This document shows, one piece after another, positions 36,524-47,317 of a DNA stretch of 64,000 bases. The DNA is from Asanoa sp. WMMD1127. Lineage in GTDB: Bacteria; Actinomycetota; Actinomycetes; Mycobacteriales; Micromonosporaceae. The stretch is from the NCBI RefSeq assembly GCF_029626225.1, contig NZ_JARUBP010000001.1, positions 4,464,001-4,528,000 of the forward strand. The letters run 5' to 3'. The notes below the pieces were generated by a model. That model did no database searches. It was given only the letters and a program-made list of their open reading frames with translations, and was not told the origin of the DNA. Every line of letters begins with the position of its first letter. The stretch's first letter is position 1. A program made the position numbers and the translations under genes.

Positions 36524-36606
36524 GGGGTGCGGGCTTCCGCGGCGAACCAGCCCTGCGAGAATCGAGCACGCAACGCCGTACCCCATCGTCGAGGAGAGCG
36601 ACCGCC

Positions 36607-38412
36607 GTGATCCGTACCCATGATGCCGGAAGCCTGCGTGCCACGGACGCCGGCAGCGCGGTGACCCTGGCCGGTTGGGTGGCCCGCCGCCGTGATCATG
36701 GTGGCGTCATCTTCGTCGACCTCCGCGACGGCTCGGGCCTGGTGCAGGTGGTGTTCCGTGAGGAAGACGCCCACCACCTCCGCAACGAATACTGCGTCAA
36801 GGTCGAGGGCCAGGTCGCGCCGCGGCCCGCCGGCAACGAGAACCCGGAGCTGCCGACCGGCGAGATCGAGGTCAACGCGACCGCGCTCGAGGTGTTGTCC
36901 GAGGCCGCGCCGCTGCCGCTGCCGGTCGACGACAACATCGACGCGGGTGACGACATCCGCCTGCGCCACCGCTACCTCGACCTGCGCCGCAGCGGGCCGT
37001 CCAACGCGCTCAAGCTGCGCAGCAAGGCCAACCAGATCGCCCGTCGGGTGCTGCACGCGCGCGACTTCAACGAGATCGAGACGCCGACCCTGACCCGGTC
37101 GACGCCCGAGGGCGCCCGCGACTTCCTGGTTCCGGTGCGGTTGCAACCCGGCAGTTGGTACGCGCTGCCGCAGTCGCCGCAGCTGTTCAAGCAACTGCTG
37201 ATGGTGGCGGGCATGGAGCGCTACTACCAGATCGCTCGCTGCTACCGCGACGAGGACTTCCGCGCCGACCGGCAGCCCGAGTTCACGCAGCTCGACATCG
37301 AGATGTCGTTCATCACCCAGGACGACGTGATCGACCTCGGCGAGGAGATCGTCTCCGCGCTGTGGGAGGAGCTGGCCGGTCACCGCATCGAGCGGCCGAT
37401 CCCGCGGATCACCTGGCACGACGCGATGGCGCGCTACGGCTCCGACAAGCCCGACCTGCGCTACGGGGTCGAGCTGACCGAGCTGACCGACTACCTGCGG
37501 GGCACCGAGTTCCGGGTGTTCGCGGGCGCGATCGCGGCCGGTGGCTACGTCGGCGCGGTCGTGATGCCCGGCGGCGCCGCCCAGAGCCGCAAGGAGCTCG
37601 ACGGCTGGCAGGATTGGGCCAAGGCGCGCGGCGCCCGCGGCCTGGCCTACGTGGTGCTCGACGCCGAGACGGGCGAGGCCCGCGGCCCGGTCGCCAAGAA
37701 CCTGAGCGAGGCCCACCTCGACGGGCTCGCCGACGCGGTCGGCGCCAAGCCCGGCGATGCCATCTTCTTCGCGGCGGCCAACGAGCGGCGCGAGGCGCAG
37801 GAGCTGCTCGGCGCCGCGCGTGTCGAGATCGCGCGGCGGGCCGGCCTGGCTGACCCCGACGCGTGGGCGTTCTGCTGGGTCACCGACGCGCCGATGTTCG
37901 AGAAGGACGACGAGGGCGGCTGGACGGCCGTCCACCACCCGTTCACCTCGCCCAACGCCGAGTGGATGGACAGCTTCGAGGAGGCGCCGGACCGGGCGCT
38001 GGCCTACGCCTACGACATCGTCTGCAACGGCAACGAGATCGGCGGCGGCTCCGTCCGTATCCACCGGGCCGACGTGCAGCGCCGCGTGTTCACGCTGCTC
38101 GGCATCAGCGACGAGGAGGCGGCCGACAAGTTCGGCTTCCTGCTGGAGGCGTTCAAATACGGCCCGCCCCCGCACGGCGGCATCGCGCTGGGCTGGGACC
38201 GGGTCTGCATGCTGCTCGCCGGCGCCGACTCGATCCGCGAGGTCATCGCGTTCCCCAAGACGCGCGGTGGCTACGACCCGCTGACCGGTGCGCCGACGCC
38301 GATCACGGGGCAGCAGCGGCAGGAGGCCGGGATCGACGCCAAGCCGAAGCCGTCACCGGCGGCGCACGTCGGCACGGCCGGTGTGGCGGCGCCGGTGGAG
38401 CACACGCCTTGA
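36607..38412 (+). CDS. aspS: Aspartyl-tRNA synthetase
   Basis: This 601-residue class IIb enzyme charges tRNA with aspartate. It has an N-terminal OB anticodon domain ([23 protein letters not shown]), motif 1/2 regions ([38 protein letters not shown]), the bacterial GAD insertion (residues about 290-410) and motif 3 ([14 protein letters not shown]). GTG at 36607 follows GAGGAGA. The divergent upstream region carries a DnaA-box palindrome. The Pro/Ala-rich tail ends in a TTGA overlap with the next gene. Confidence 0.96.
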   Translation: MIRTHDAGSLRATDAGSAVTLAGWVARRRDHGGVIFVDLRDGSGLVQVVFREEDAHHLRNEYCVKVEGQVAPRPAGNENPELPTGEIEVNATALEVLSEAAPLPLPVDDNIDAGDDIRLRHRYLDLRRSGPSNALKLRSKANQIARRVLHARDFNEIETPTLTRSTPEGARDFLVPVRLQPGSWYALPQSPQLFKQLLMVAGMERYYQIARCYRDEDFRADRQPEFTQLDIEMSFITQDDVIDLGEEIVSALWEELAGHRIERPIPRITWHDAMARYGSDKPDLRYGVELTELTDYLRGTEFRVFAGAIAAGGYVGAVVMPGGAAQSRKELDGWQDWAKARGARGLAYVVLDAETGEARGPVAKNLSEAHLDGLADAVGAKPGDAIFFAAANERREAQELLGAARVEIARRAGLADPDAWAFCWVTDAPMFEKDDEGGWTAVHHPFTSPNAEWMDSFEEAPDRALAYAYDIVCNGNEIGGGSVRIHRADVQRRVFTLLGISDEEAADKFGFLLEAFKYGPPPHGGIALGWDRVCMLLAGADSIREVIAFPKTRGGYDPLTGAPTPITGQQRQEAGIDAKPKPSPAAHVGTAGVAAPVEHTP

Positions 38413-39245
38413 CGCTGCTCGTCTTCGGCGGCAGCGGCTACCTCGGCGGTGAAACGTGCCGGCAGGCGCTGGCGGCGGGACAGACGGTCGTGGCGACCTA
38501 CCATCGCGCGCCCGGCGATGTGCCGGGCGCCCGATGGCACCGGGTCGACCTGCGTGACCGGGCCGCGGTCGAGCGGCTGGTCGACGAGGTGCGGCCGCGC
38601 ACGGTGGTCAACGCGGCCTACGCGCACGCCGACTGGGCGGTCACCGCGACCGGCGCCGCGCACGTGGCGGCCGCGGCCGCCCGGGTCGGGGCGCGGCTCG
38701 TGCACGTGTCCAGCGACGCCGTCCACGGTGGACGGCCGGAGCCCTACGGGGAGGACGCGGATCCGACGCCCGTCTACGCCTACGGCGCGGCCAAGGCGGC
38801 TGCCGAGACCGCGGTGGCACTGGTCGCGCCCGCGGCGGCGGTCGTGCGCTGCTCGCTGATCATCGGTCCCGACGCTCGGTCGAAACAGGTGGCGCTCTGC
38901 CTGGAGGCGCTGGCGCCGGGGTCGAGCGTGCGGCTGTTCCGCGACGAGATCCGCACGCCGGTGGCGCACGACGACCTGGCGGCCGCGGTGCTGGAACTGG
39001 CGGAGGACGACTACGCGGGCGTGCTCAACATCGGCGGGCCGGAGCCGATGAACCGGGTCGAACTTGGCGAGATCGTCGCCCGGGCCCACGGTCTCGACCC
39101 CGGCGCCCTGCGCAGCGCGACGATCGCCGAGTCGGGACTGCTCCGCCCCGCGACCGTCATCCTCGACTCCACCCGCGCCCGCGAGGTCCTGAAGACAAGG
39201 ATCCGCCCGGTCGCGGACGTGCTCGCGGCAGGCTCGCGGACCTGA
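38409..39245 (+). CDS. RmlD-like NAD(P)-dependent sugar-nucleotide reductase family protein
   Basis: This 278-residue Rossmann-fold protein contains [19 protein letters not shown] (nucleotide-binding GxxGxxG), [23 protein letters not shown] and [11 protein letters not shown] (the YxxxK catalytic pair). This pattern matches the dTDP-4-dehydrorhamnose-reductase branch of extended SDRs. It starts with TTG overlapping the aspS stop, with GGTGGAG upstream. There are no sugar-pathway genes nearby, so the substrate is unknown. Confidence 0.82.
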   Translation: MTLLVFGGSGYLGGETCRQALAAGQTVVATYHRAPGDVPGARWHRVDLRDRAAVERLVDEVRPRTVVNAAYAHADWAVTATGAAHVAAAAARVGARLVHVSSDAVHGGRPEPYGEDADPTPVYAYGAAKAAAETAVALVAPAAAVVRCSLIIGPDARSKQVALCLEALAPGSSVRLFRDEIRTPVAHDDLAAAVLELAEDDYAGVLNIGGPEPMNRVELGEIVARAHGLDPGALRSATIAESGLLRPATVILDSTRAREVLKTRIRPVADVLAAGSRT

Positions 39246-39280
39246 GCGCCCCACCCCGCGTCCATCGTGGACGAGGTCGG

Positions 39281-39976
39281 CTACGGCAGTCCGATCGTGG
39301 TCCGGGGAATGGAGGCGGTGTAGCCGAGGGCCGCGTACATCCCGTTGGCGACGGTGTTGTCGCTCATGACGCCGAGCGCCGCGATGCCGAACTCGGCCAG
39401 CAGTTGCCGGGTCAACGCCGCCGTCAGTGCGGCGCCGAGGCCGAGCCCACGGGCCCTCGGGTGCACCGCGATCGCGGAAAGGAACCCGACGCCGCCCCGG
39501 CTGCGGTCGGCCGCGCAGGCGACCACGTCGGAACCGTCGCGGATCGCCCACCAGGCGCGTACCCGGGCGTCGCCGGGGCGGGTCGTCGTGCTCGGGAAGG
39601 CGACCTCCAGCAGCGCCGAGATGCCGGCGTCGTCGTCGACCGGCGTGGCGCGATCCTCGCCCGGCCGCGTCGGGGGAGGCGACGACGTCCACCGGAAGTC
39701 CCACTCGTCGCGCACCCGCGGCGCGACCGGCAGCGGCGCCCGGGACAGGCGGGGCAGGTGCCACCAACGGGCGTCGGTCACCCGGCGCGCGGCCGCGGCG
39801 GCCACCGCGCCGTCACCGAGCGCGCAGACGGTCGTACCCGCTCGGGTGATCCAGACCACAGTGGACCCGTCGCGTACGCCGGTGATGTCGGTGTCCTCGC
39901 CCGTGGTGAGGCGGGCGTAGGGGTGGGCGCCCGTCGCCGCCACCACGGCGTCCCGGCCGACGAGGGGTTCAGCCAT
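39281..39976 (-). CDS. GNAT-family acetyltransferase
   Basis: In this 231-residue protein the C-terminal half carries the acetyl-CoA binding motif FLSAIAVHPRARGLGLGAAL and the C-terminal element MSDNTVANGMYAALGY. The N-terminal half (DITGVRDGSTVVWITRAG) may be a degenerate second GNAT-like domain. ATG at 39976 is clear. It is convergent with the reductase gene, from which a 35-bp gap with a small hairpin (CGTCCA/TGGACG, 39259-39273) separates it. The substrate is unknown. Confidence 0.85.
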   Translation of the reverse strand: MAEPLVGRDAVVAATGAHPYARLTTGEDTDITGVRDGSTVVWITRAGTTVCALGDGAVAAAAARRVTDARWWHLPRLSRAPLPVAPRVRDEWDFRWTSSPPPTRPGEDRATPVDDDAGISALLEVAFPSTTTRPGDARVRAWWAIRDGSDVVACAADRSRGGVGFLSAIAVHPRARGLGLGAALTAALTRQLLAEFGIAALGVMSDNTVANGMYAALGYTASIPRTTIGLP

Positions 39977-40085
39977 GCCGGCAAGTTAACCGATCGATCG
40001 TGGAGATTGCCCGCTGACCCGATTGGGTATTGAGCCGGCCACCCCGCTCGAACCCCTCGGGCGGAACCCTTTCAGGAGGATAGAG

Positions 40086-40301
40086 ATGCTCGCCATCGCT
40101 GCGGCCATCGTCTTCGGTTTCGCCCTGCTGCTCGACCTCTTCGACACGAACCTGGGCGCGCCGGACCTGTTCCACCCGATCACCATGCTGCTGGCCGGCC
40201 TGTTGCTGCTCTCGCTCTACCTGGCCGGCATCGGCAGCGGCCCGCGCAACGGCACCGGCGCCGGTCGCCGCTTCTACGGCCGCCGCCCGGGGCGCGGCTG
40301 A
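40086..40301 (+). CDS. Small membrane protein
   Basis: This 71-residue protein has an N-terminal helix (MLAIAAAIVFGFALLLDLF), a second (ITMLLAGLLLLSLYLAGI) and a basic Gly-rich tail. ATG at 40086 has AGGAGG nine bases upstream, a strong site. It stands alone, followed by a strong terminator. Similar two-helix proteins are common in actinomycetes, and I cannot name a family. Confidence 0.75.
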   Translation: MLAIAAAIVFGFALLLDLFDTNLGAPDLFHPITMLLAGLLLLSLYLAGIGSGPRNGTGAGRRFYGRRPGRG

Positions 40302-40320
40302 CGCCCGTCCGGCTGACCAC

Positions 40321-40346
40321 GAAAGGCCCGCTTCGGCGGGCCTTTC
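40321..40346 (+). terminator. Strong intrinsic terminator with UUCG tetraloop
   Basis: GAAAGGCCCGC (40321-40331) and GCGGGCCTTTC (40336-40346) form a perfect 11-bp stem closed by TTCG, 19 bp after the small membrane gene stop. The stem's A/T outer part makes a short U-rich right arm. It is the clearest terminator in the window. Confidence 0.9.
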
Positions 40347-40403
40347 GCGCGGCCGTACCTTCGCATTTCCGGCACCTGTCACCCGGCCGGTAGTGTCTTC
40401 CTG

Positions 40404-41999
40404 ATGGAGCCCGACGCCCTTTTCTCGGTCGCCGACGGTGGCGGGGTGCGCACCGCACCCCAGCACGCCGCCGGCACCGACGGCTTCGCGGCGCCGGGTG
40501 AGGACGCGCCGCTGCCGGTGCGGATGCGGCCCCGGACGATCGACGAGCTGGTCGGCCAGGACCACCTGCTGGCGCCCGGCGCGCCGCTGCGCCAGCTGGT
40601 GACCAGCGCGACGCCGCTTTCGGTGATCCTGTGGGGGCCGCCGGGCACCGGGAAGACCACGATCGCGCACCTTGTCGCCCAGGCGAGTGACCGCCGGTTC
40701 GTGGCGATGTCGGCCCTCAACGCCGGCGTCAAGGACGTCCGCGCCGTGATCGAGACCGCCCGGCGGCAGCGGCGGGCCGGTGGGCCGCCGACGGTGCTGT
40801 TCATCGACGAGGTGCACCGCTTCTCCAAGACCCAACAGGATTCGCTGCTCGCGGCCGTCGAGGACCGCACTGTGACGCTGCTGGCGGCGACCACCGAAAA
40901 CCCGTACTTCTCGGTGATTTCGCCGCTTCTGTCCCGCTGTGTGCTGTTGACCCTGCAGCCGCTCGACGAGGCGGCCGTGCGTGGCCTGGTCCGGCGCGCG
41001 GTCACCGACGAGCGCGGGCTCGGCGGGCAGGTCACGCTCAGTTCAGAGGCAGAGGACCATCTGGTACGCCTCGCGTCAGGTGACGTCCGCAAGGCGCTGA
41101 CCGCGCTCGAGGCGGCCGCGGGGTCGGCGCTGGCCCGCGGCGCGAGCGAGATCGACCTCGAGACCGCCGAGCAGGCCGTCGACGTCGCGGCGGTGCGCTA
41201 CGACCGGGACGGCGACGAGCACTACGACGTGATCAGCGCCTTCATCAAGAGCATGCGGGGCTCCGATGTGGACGCGTCGTTGCACTACCTGGCCCGGATG
41301 CTGGTCGCCGGCGAGGACGCGCGGTTCATCGCCCGGCGCATTGTGATCTTCGCCAGCGAGGACATCGGCATGGCCGACCCGACGGCGCTCTCGGTGGCGA
41401 CCGCGACGGCGCACGCCGTGGAATACGTGGGGCTGCCCGAGGTGCAGCTCAACCTCGCCCAGGCCGTGATCCACATGGCCACCGCCCCGAAGTCCAACAG
41501 CGCGACGACCGCGATCTCGGCGGCCCTGACGGACGTACGCGCCGGCAAGGGCGGTGGTGTGCCCCGGCACCTGCGGGACGCGCACTACCAGGGTGCCAAG
41601 GGGCTCGGGCACGGCAAGGGCTACCGATATCCGCACGACGACCCGCGTGGGGTGGTCACCCAGCAGTACCCGCCGGACGGGCTGGTCGGGGTCGACTACT
41701 ACCAGCCGGGCGATCACGGCGACGAGCGCGCCATCGGGATGCGGCTGCCGACCATCCGGCGGATCGTCCGCGGCGAACGGAGCAGGCGGAGCGAGGCTGC
41801 CGCCGCCAATTCTGCTTCTGGCTCGCCGGCGGCCGCCGGCGGCGGTGCGGATGGTGCGGATTCGGTTGGGCGGGCGAAGGCGCGTTCTGGCCACACAGGG
41901 GTCGCGGACGAGCGGCCGGTGGGTGACGCTGTTGCGACCGGACGCGATGGGGCTGTCCGCGATGGGGTTGTCCGCGACGAGGAAGGCGAGGTTGGGTGA
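40404..41999 (+). CDS. rarA: RarA/MgsA recombination-factor AAA+ ATPase
   Basis: This 531-residue AAA+ protein has [18 protein letters not shown], Walker [14 protein letters not shown] (near residues 76-88), Walker [17 protein letters not shown], sensor 1 [12 protein letters not shown] and the RarA-specific C-terminal region [12 protein letters not shown] and [16 protein letters not shown]. RarA acts at stalled forks with SSB. About 75 extra residues of charged, Ala/Gly-rich low-complexity sequence follow the conserved end ([10 protein letters not shown]). ATG at 40404 is the natural start. rarA near alaS is standard in actinobacteria. Confidence 0.95.
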   Translation: MEPDALFSVADGGGVRTAPQHAAGTDGFAAPGEDAPLPVRMRPRTIDELVGQDHLLAPGAPLRQLVTSATPLSVILWGPPGTGKTTIAHLVAQASDRRFVAMSALNAGVKDVRAVIETARRQRRAGGPPTVLFIDEVHRFSKTQQDSLLAAVEDRTVTLLAATTENPYFSVISPLLSRCVLLTLQPLDEAAVRGLVRRAVTDERGLGGQVTLSSEAEDHLVRLASGDVRKALTALEAAAGSALARGASEIDLETAEQAVDVAAVRYDRDGDEHYDVISAFIKSMRGSDVDASLHYLARMLVAGEDARFIARRIVIFASEDIGMADPTALSVATATAHAVEYVGLPEVQLNLAQAVIHMATAPKSNSATTAISAALTDVRAGKGGGVPRHLRDAHYQGAKGLGHGKGYRYPHDDPRGVVTQQYPPDGLVGVDYYQPGDHGDERAIGMRLPTIRRIVRGERSRRSEAAAANSASGSPAAAGGGADGADSVGRAKARSGHTGVADERPVGDAVATGRDGAVRDGVVRDEEGEVG

Positions 42000-42120
42000 A
42001 CCGGGATTGCGGGCATGGTTGTCGCGATCTCGAAGCATCCACACCGCCGATGTCCCATTGGCGAGGAATGTGGCCAGGAATCGCGCCGTCCCCCGGCGCG
42101 ACGACCAGTGAGGTGAGTGC

Positions 42121-45100
42121 GTGAGCGACGATCGGCGCGATCCGCCGGCGCGGGGCCGGCGATGGGGCCGGGGTCGCGACGACGGCGACGAGGCCGACGC
42201 CACGAGCGGCGAGGACCTCGGCTGGCTTGCTGACCTGCGTACGGCCAAGGAAGAGCGGGCCGACATCGGTCCCGGAGGTGAGGCGGGCGCGCCGCCGCCC
42301 GTGGCGCCCGGCCCCCCTGGTGGGCGGCCTGTCGACGGGCCGCCCGGCGCTGACGGGCCTGGCCGGGGGGCTCCGCCGCCCGGGGGCGGCGGTCGTGGCC
42401 GACCCGGCGGTGACGGTGGCCGCGGACCGGCCGGTGGTCCGCCGTCGGTGGACGAGCAGCAGCGTTTCGGTGGTGCGCCCGCAGGTGGGCCTGGCGGGCC
42501 CGGGAACGGGGCGCGGGGCGCTGGTGCGCCGCCGCCGGTGGGTCGGCCGCCGCGTGGGTCCGCGGGTTCGCGGCCCGAGGACGGCACGGGGCAGTTCGGG
42601 CCTGGCGGTCGGCCGGCGGGCGCTGAAGCCGGGCCGCATGGCCCGGCGGGGCGGGCTGGTGGGCCGCGGGGGCAGGAGCCGCCTGGTGCGGTGGGTCCGG
42701 CTGGGCGGGCTGGTGGGCCGCGGGGGCAGGAGTCGCCTGGTGCGGTGGGTCCGGCTGGGCGGGCTGGTGGGCCGCGGGGGCAGGAGTCGCCTGGTGCGGT
42801 GGGTCCGGCTGGGCGGGCTGGTGGGCCGCGGGGGCAGGAGTCGCCTGGTGCGGTGGGTCCGGCTGGGCGGGCTGGTGGGCCGCGGGGGCAGGAGCCGCCT
42901 GGTGCGGTGGGTCCGGCTGGGCGGGCTGGTGGGCCGCGGGGGCAGGAGCCGCCTGGTGCGGTCGGCCCGGCCGGGCGACCGGGCGGGCGCGATGCCTCGC
43001 AGTTCGGCCCGGGCGGCCGGCCTGGGGCGCCTCCGGCGCCGGAGGCCGGGCCGTTTCCGCCCGGTGGTCGGCCTGGTGGGCCGGCGGGTCCGGACACCGG
43101 GCGGCTTCGTGCCGGTGGTCGCGCCGGTGGGGCCGCGGGTCCGGAAGCTGGGCAGTTCGGCGCTGGAGGCCGGCCCGGTGGGCCGGCCGGTGGTGACGGT
43201 GGGCAGTTCGGTCCGGCCGGTCGGCCGGGTCGGCCGCGCGGGCCCGAGGGTGGCGCCGCTGGGCGTCCGGGTCCCGCGCACGGTCCCGATGCGAGGCCCG
43301 CTGGTGGGCCGGTAGGGCCCGAGACCGGGCAGGTCGGTCGGACCGGCGGTCCGGCCGGCCAGGACACCGGGCAGTGGGGTGCGCGCGAGGCGACCGGCGG
43401 CATGCCGGCGGCGCCCGTGTCCGGTCCGCGTGGTCGCGGTGGTTCGGCGCGCAGCCGGTTCTCGGCGCCGCCGGATCAGGCGCCCAACGTGCCGATGTCC
43501 GGCAACGCGCCGCCGGTGCCGCCGCAGGTGGCGGGCGAGCCCGCCGCCGAGCGTGGTTGGCGCGGTGGGCGGCCGGGTGCGCCGACGGGGGAGACCCCGG
43601 GGCGCCGGGCCGCCGGCTCCGACGACGCCGGCACCGGAGCGGTGCAGCCCCCGGCCGGCGGCGGCCGGCGGCGGGCGCCCGAGCCGGACGAGCCGCGCGG
43701 CGGCCAACCGCCCGGCGGGCAGGCATCCGACTGGGCGGCTCGTCGTGAGCAGCCTGGGCGACCCTCGATGCCCGGGGCGCCGACCTCGGGCGGCGGGGCG
43801 GCCAGGAGCCGCTTCGCGGGCGGCGCGGGTGCGCCGCCACAGGGCGAACGCGGCGACACCACCGGCGGCTGGAACGCGGCCGGGGCCGCGCCGGCCGGTC
43901 GCGGTGGGCCGGGTGGACCGGCGACCGGTGGCATGCCGCCGGTGATCGCGCCTCCGGTCGTGCCCGGTCGCGACACCGGGCCGATTCGCACCGGGCGCCG
44001 GGCTGCGCCGGATACGCCGGCTGAGCCCGGCGGTCGTCCCGGCGGTGCGGTGCACGAAGAGGGGCCGGCCGGGCGTCCGGACGGACTCGGTGGCCGCGGA
44101 CGGCCGGGCCGCGGCCCAGCGGCGCCGGGCGTTGCCGGGCAGCCGTTCGGTGGCCGTGCGGTTCCCCCGGGCGCGGACCGTGGTGGCCCGAGCGCCGACG
44201 CGCCGAACGTTCCCGTCGACCCGCCCCGTGGCGGCGCGCGCAGCCGCTTCCGGGGCGATGGTGGCGCCGAAGGGCGGCGCGCCGCGCCCGACGACGCACC
44301 CGGGTCCGGTGGCGGTTCGGCGGGTCGGCACGCTACCGGTGACATAACCGGTGCCGCCTCGGGCGGTCTGCCGGGTGACGCCGGCGGACGCCATGGCGCT
44401 GCCGCAGACGGCTCGCTTACCGGCGACGTGAGTGGCGGCGGACGGCGCCGCCGGGCCAGTGACACCGACACCGGCGCGCTCGGCGGTCCGCGCGGCCGCT
44501 TCGGCGACGACGGTGAACCCACGGGCGCGCGCGGACGGTTCGGGGATCAGAGCGGCGCCGGCGCGCGTGGCCGCTTCGGCGACGCCGACCGCGGCGCCGA
44601 CGGGCCGCGCGGGCGGCGAGCCGCGCCGGACGCGCCGCCGGATGCCGCGCCAGGACCGGCCGGCCCGGTTCGCCCGGGCCGGGCCGAGCGCCCCCCGATG
44701 CCACCGACCGGGCCTGGCTCGGCCGGCGGAACCGGCGTGCCCGGTGGCCGGAGACCCGACCGGCCGGCCGGCGGACGCGCGACCGGCGCGGTCCGACCGC
44801 CGGTCGGCCCCGACGGAACGGGCGCCATTCGCCCGCCGCTCGGCCCCGACGGAACCGGCGCGGTGCGGCCGCCCCAACGACCTGACGGAACAGGTGCCGT
44901 GCGGGCGCCGCTCGGCCCCGAGGGAACGGGTGCGGTTCGGCCGCCGCAACGGCCTGACGGAACGGGCGCCGTGCGGGCGCCGCTCGGCCCGGACGGAACG
45001 GGTGCGGTTCGGCCGCCCCAACGGCCCGACGGGACCGGTGCGGTGCGGCCGCCGCTGCGACCCGACGGCACGGGTGCGGTACGGCCGCCGCTACGACCCG

Positions 45101-46422
45101 ACGGCACCGGCGCTGTTCGCCCGCCCATCGGCCCTGACCAGCCCAACCGCCCGGGCGGCCCCGACGCGACCGGCGTGGCACGCCCACCGGCCGCCGGCCC
45201 CGGCATGGCCGCCGGACCCGGCGTAGCCCCACCGCCGGGCGCCCCAGCCCGAGGCGCGAGCCGCCCCGGCGCCGTCGGCGCCGCGCGCCCACCCGGCGGC
45301 CCACCGGCTCAACCCGGCCCAGGCAGCCCGGCCGGCCCGCCGCCCGGCCCCCCGCTCGGCCCGGCCGGCCCGCCGTCCGGCCCGGCCGGACCCGGCATGC
45401 CCACGGGACCGAACGGCGCCCGGGCCCGCGCCGGCGTACCCGTCCCGACCGACGCACCGGGCCAGGACGGCCCGCCCCGCCCGCCGGCCGCCGCGGCCGC
45501 CGCGGTCCCACCGGTCCGGGCGGCCGCCGCCGCGCCGGCGCCGGCCCCACCCGGCGCCCGCCCACAAACCGGCCCGGCCACCGGCGCGGCCCGGCCACCG
45601 ACGGGCCCGGCCACCGGCGCCGCCCGCCCACCGACCGGCCCGGCCACCGGTGCCGCCCGCCCACCGGGCGCACCTCCGGACCAGCCCGATCCGGCCGTCC
45701 GCCGCTCGGCGTCCGTCCCTGGCATCCCGTCGGAGACCAGCCAGCCGATCCCGCAACGCCCGAACGCGGCGGCCCGCAGAATGAGCGTGTCGCCCGCCCA
45801 GCTGCGCGAGCAGATCCGCGACCCGCGCAACGTCCGGCTCGGCGTACTCGTGCTCGGGATCCTGCTCGTGCTCGTGGCTCTTCCGGTCTATTCGTGGGCC
45901 CAGGCGGAGTCGCGCGACCCGGTGTTCGCCTCGCTCGACAGCCTCGGCGTGCCGGATTGGGCGAACACGAAGCCGCAGGACCAGATCGACGGCAACCGGT
46001 GGTGCCTGGAGGAGTGCCGGTTCCGGGAGCGGACCACCCACTCGACGCAAGGGCCAGAGGAGACGGCGAAGGCCTACCAGGACGCGCTCGTCGCCAACGG
46101 CTGGCAGAGCTGGAAGCCGGCCAAGTGTCCGGAGACCAAGGTCGACGGCAGCTACACGTGCTGGACGCGGGACGAGCTGACCATGGACCTGTGGGTACGG
46201 GCGCCCGCCTGCGGCAACGTCCCCATCGGTGTCGAGCCGGAGGGTGGCGCCTCGCAGGGACCGCCGGTCGGCCTGAACCCCGAGGACTGCAAGGGTTCCG
46301 ACGTGTCCATCAAGGTCCGCAACGCGATCGCCGACGAGCGCACCGGGCCGCTGCCCGACGTCAACCCGGGAGAAGTGGGCGAGACGCCGTACGGGCTCGT
46401 GCCCACGGCCGCACCGTCGTGA
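42121..46422 (+). CDS. Giant Gly/Pro-rich repeat membrane protein, unknown function
   Basis: This 1433-residue protein has about 1240 residues of low-complexity Gly/Pro/Ala/Arg sequence, then one transmembrane helix ([20 protein letters not shown], near 1240-1260) and a C-terminal domain of about 170 residues with several Cys ([27 protein letters not shown]). Three tandem arrays and scattered ARSRF/ARGRFGD motifs occur in the disordered part. The predicted orientation is disordered region inside, Cys domain outside. GTG at 42121 follows GAGGTGAG. The downstream neighbour is a DUF948-like membrane gene. Function is unknown. Confidence 0.8.
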   Translation: MSDDRRDPPARGRRWGRGRDDGDEADATSGEDLGWLADLRTAKEERADIGPGGEAGAPPPVAPGPPGGRPVDGPPGADGPGRGAPPPGGGGRGRPGGDGGRGPAGGPPSVDEQQRFGGAPAGGPGGPGNGARGAGAPPPVGRPPRGSAGSRPEDGTGQFGPGGRPAGAEAGPHGPAGRAGGPRGQEPPGAVGPAGRAGGPRGQESPGAVGPAGRAGGPRGQESPGAVGPAGRAGGPRGQESPGAVGPAGRAGGPRGQEPPGAVGPAGRAGGPRGQEPPGAVGPAGRPGGRDASQFGPGGRPGAPPAPEAGPFPPGGRPGGPAGPDTGRLRAGGRAGGAAGPEAGQFGAGGRPGGPAGGDGGQFGPAGRPGRPRGPEGGAAGRPGPAHGPDARPAGGPVGPETGQVGRTGGPAGQDTGQWGAREATGGMPAAPVSGPRGRGGSARSRFSAPPDQAPNVPMSGNAPPVPPQVAGEPAAERGWRGGRPGAPTGETPGRRAAGSDDAGTGAVQPPAGGGRRRAPEPDEPRGGQPPGGQASDWAARREQPGRPSMPGAPTSGGGAARSRFAGGAGAPPQGERGDTTGGWNAAGAAPAGRGGPGGPATGGMPPVIAPPVVPGRDTGPIRTGRRAAPDTPAEPGGRPGGAVHEEGPAGRPDGLGGRGRPGRGPAAPGVAGQPFGGRAVPPGADRGGPSADAPNVPVDPPRGGARSRFRGDGGAEGRRAAPDDAPGSGGGSAGRHATGDITGAASGGLPGDAGGRHGAAADGSLTGDVSGGGRRRRASDTDTGALGGPRGRFGDDGEPTGARGRFGDQSGAGARGRFGDADRGADGPRGRRAAPDAPPDAAPGPAGPVRPGRAERPPMPPTGPGSAGGTGVPGGRRPDRPAGGRATGAVRPPVGPDGTGAIRPPLGPDGTGAVRPPQRPDGTGAVRAPLGPEGTGAVRPPQRPDGTGAVRAPLGPDGTGAVRPPQRPDGTGAVRPPLRPDGTGAVRPPLRPDGTGAVRPPIGPDQPNRPGGPDATGVARPPAAGPGMAAGPGVAPPPGAPARGASRPGAVGAARPPGGPPAQPGPGSPAGPPPGPPLGPAGPPSGPAGPGMPTGPNGARARAGVPVPTDAPGQDGPPRPPAAAAAAVPPVRAAAAAPAPAPPGARPQTGPATGAARPPTGPATGAARPPTGPATGAARPPGAPPDQPDPAVRRSASVPGIPSETSQPIPQRPNAAARRMSVSPAQLREQIRDPRNVRLGVLVLGILLVLVALPVYSWAQAESRDPVFASLDSLGVPDWANTKPQDQIDGNRWCLEECRFRERTTHSTQGPEETAKAYQDALVANGWQSWKPAKCPETKVDGSYTCWTRDELTMDLWVRAPACGNVPIGVEPEGGASQGPPVGLNPEDCKGSDVSIKVRNAIADERTGPLPDVNPGEVGETPYGLVPTAAPS
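42661..42984 (+). repeat. 54-bp tandem repeat (6 copies) encoding 18-residue units
   Basis: Six units encode [18 protein letters not shown] (E-S-P in copies 2-4), residues 181-288 of the giant protein. Copies are almost identical except the 3' end of the sixth, indicating recent amplification. Confidence 0.93.
44785..45141 (+). repeat. 36-bp tandem repeat (9 copies plus a partial) encoding 12-residue units
   Basis: Units encode [12 protein letters not shown] and [12 protein letters not shown], partly alternating to give a 72-bp higher-order period. They span residues about 889-1007 of the giant protein. Copies are more diverged at third positions than those in the first array, so this array is older. 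Confidence 0.9.
45571..45669 (+). repeat. 33-bp tandem repeat (3 copies) encoding [11 protein letters not shown]
   Basis: Three in-frame units precede the transmembrane segment of the giant protein. The DNA is near-identical between copies. Confidence 0.85.
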
Positions 46423-46491
46423 GGCCGTGTGGCGTTACGGACGGTAGGGTCTGCACGTTGGCGCACCGGGTACGTCGTGGAGGAGGTTCGG

Positions 46492-46956
46492 GTGGACGGT
46501 GGAGAAGTCGCGTGGCTCGTCGTGGCCGGCGCGTTCCTGATGCTGGTGCTGGTGCTCGCGGTGCCGATCCTGCGGCTCCGTAAGACGATCGACGCGGCCA
46601 CCAACGCGATCAACGATCTCAACGACCGCACCGGCCCGATCCTGGCCAACGCGAACACGACAATCGAGGGTGTCAACGTGGCGCTGAGCCAGGTGCACAC
46701 CTCGCTCGACGGCGTCAACGTGCAGCTCGCCAAGATCGACACGATGACCGGGCACGCCCAGAACGTGACGGCCAACGTCGCCAACCTCGCCACGGTGGTC
46801 TCGGCCGCCGCGGCCAACCCGCTGGTCAAGGTCGCCGCCTTCGGTTACGGCGTGCGCCGGGCCACCTCCGCCCGCCGCCACGCGGAGGAGGAGCGCGAGG
46901 TCCGCACCACCCTCAAGCAGCAGCGCCGCGCCGCCAAGCGGGCCACCCAGCGCTGA
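46492..46956 (+). CDS. DUF948-like single-pass membrane protein
   Basis: This 154-residue protein has an N-terminal membrane anchor (VAWLVVAGAFLMLVLVLAVPI) followed by an amphipathic coiled-coil region (IDAATNAINDLNDRTGPILA, TTIEGVNVALSQVHTSLDGV) typical of DUF948 proteins, ending in a basic tail. GTG at 46492 follows AGGAGG at 46481. It lies 28 bp before another small membrane gene that precedes alaS, a pairing seen in many actinobacteria. Confidence 0.82.
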   Translation: MDGGEVAWLVVAGAFLMLVLVLAVPILRLRKTIDAATNAINDLNDRTGPILANANTTIEGVNVALSQVHTSLDGVNVQLAKIDTMTGHAQNVTANVANLATVVSAAAANPLVKVAAFGYGVRRATSARRHAEEEREVRTTLKQQRRAAKRATQR

Positions 46957-46984
46957 CCGGCTGTCCGCGAGGAAGGATGGAAGC

Positions 46985-47305
46985 ATGAAGCGGTTGCTCT
47001 GGCTCGGCGTCGGCCTCGCGGTCGGTGCCCTGGTCGTGCGCAAGCTGACCCAGAAGGCCAACGAGTTCACCCCGAGCGGCATCGCCGGCTCCCTGAGCCA
47101 CCAGGCCGGCGGCCTCGTCGAGTCGGTCCGCGCCTTCGTCGACGACGTGCGCGTCAACATGGCCGAGCGCGAGCAGCAGATCCACGAGGCGTTCGCGAAC
47201 GGTGTCACCTTCGAGGACCAGTTCGAAGACCTGCGGGGTGACGACCTCGAGGTCGAGTTCGACGAGCCGATCAACGGTTCGCACCCACGGCAGCGCCATC
47301 ACTGA
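46985..47305 (+). CDS. Small membrane-associated protein upstream of alaS (DUF6167-like)
   Basis: This 106-residue protein starts MKRLLWLGVGLAVGALVVRK, a short anchor helix, then an amphipathic region (SVRAFVDDVRVNMAEREQQI) and an acidic C-terminus. It resembles the DUF6167-type protein usually found just before alaS, as far as I can recall. It ends 12 bp before alaS and is very likely cotranscribed with it. Function is unknown. Confidence 0.8.
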   Translation: MKRLLWLGVGLAVGALVVRKLTQKANEFTPSGIAGSLSHQAGGLVESVRAFVDDVRVNMAEREQQIHEAFANGVTFEDQFEDLRGDDLEVEFDEPINGSHPRQRHH

Positions 47306-47317
47306 GGAAGGCAACTG

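Noticed and set aside
36460-38175. A 571-codon open frame antisense to aspS
   Set aside because: AspRS on the plus strand is unmistakable; the antisense frame has no recognisable domain.
41656-45021. Very long minus-strand open frames opposite the giant Gly/Pro-rich gene
   Set aside because: They are mirror images of GC-rich repeats (Pro/Arg/Thr-rich, no domain, no ribosome site). The plus frame has a start, a membrane helix and a Cys domain.
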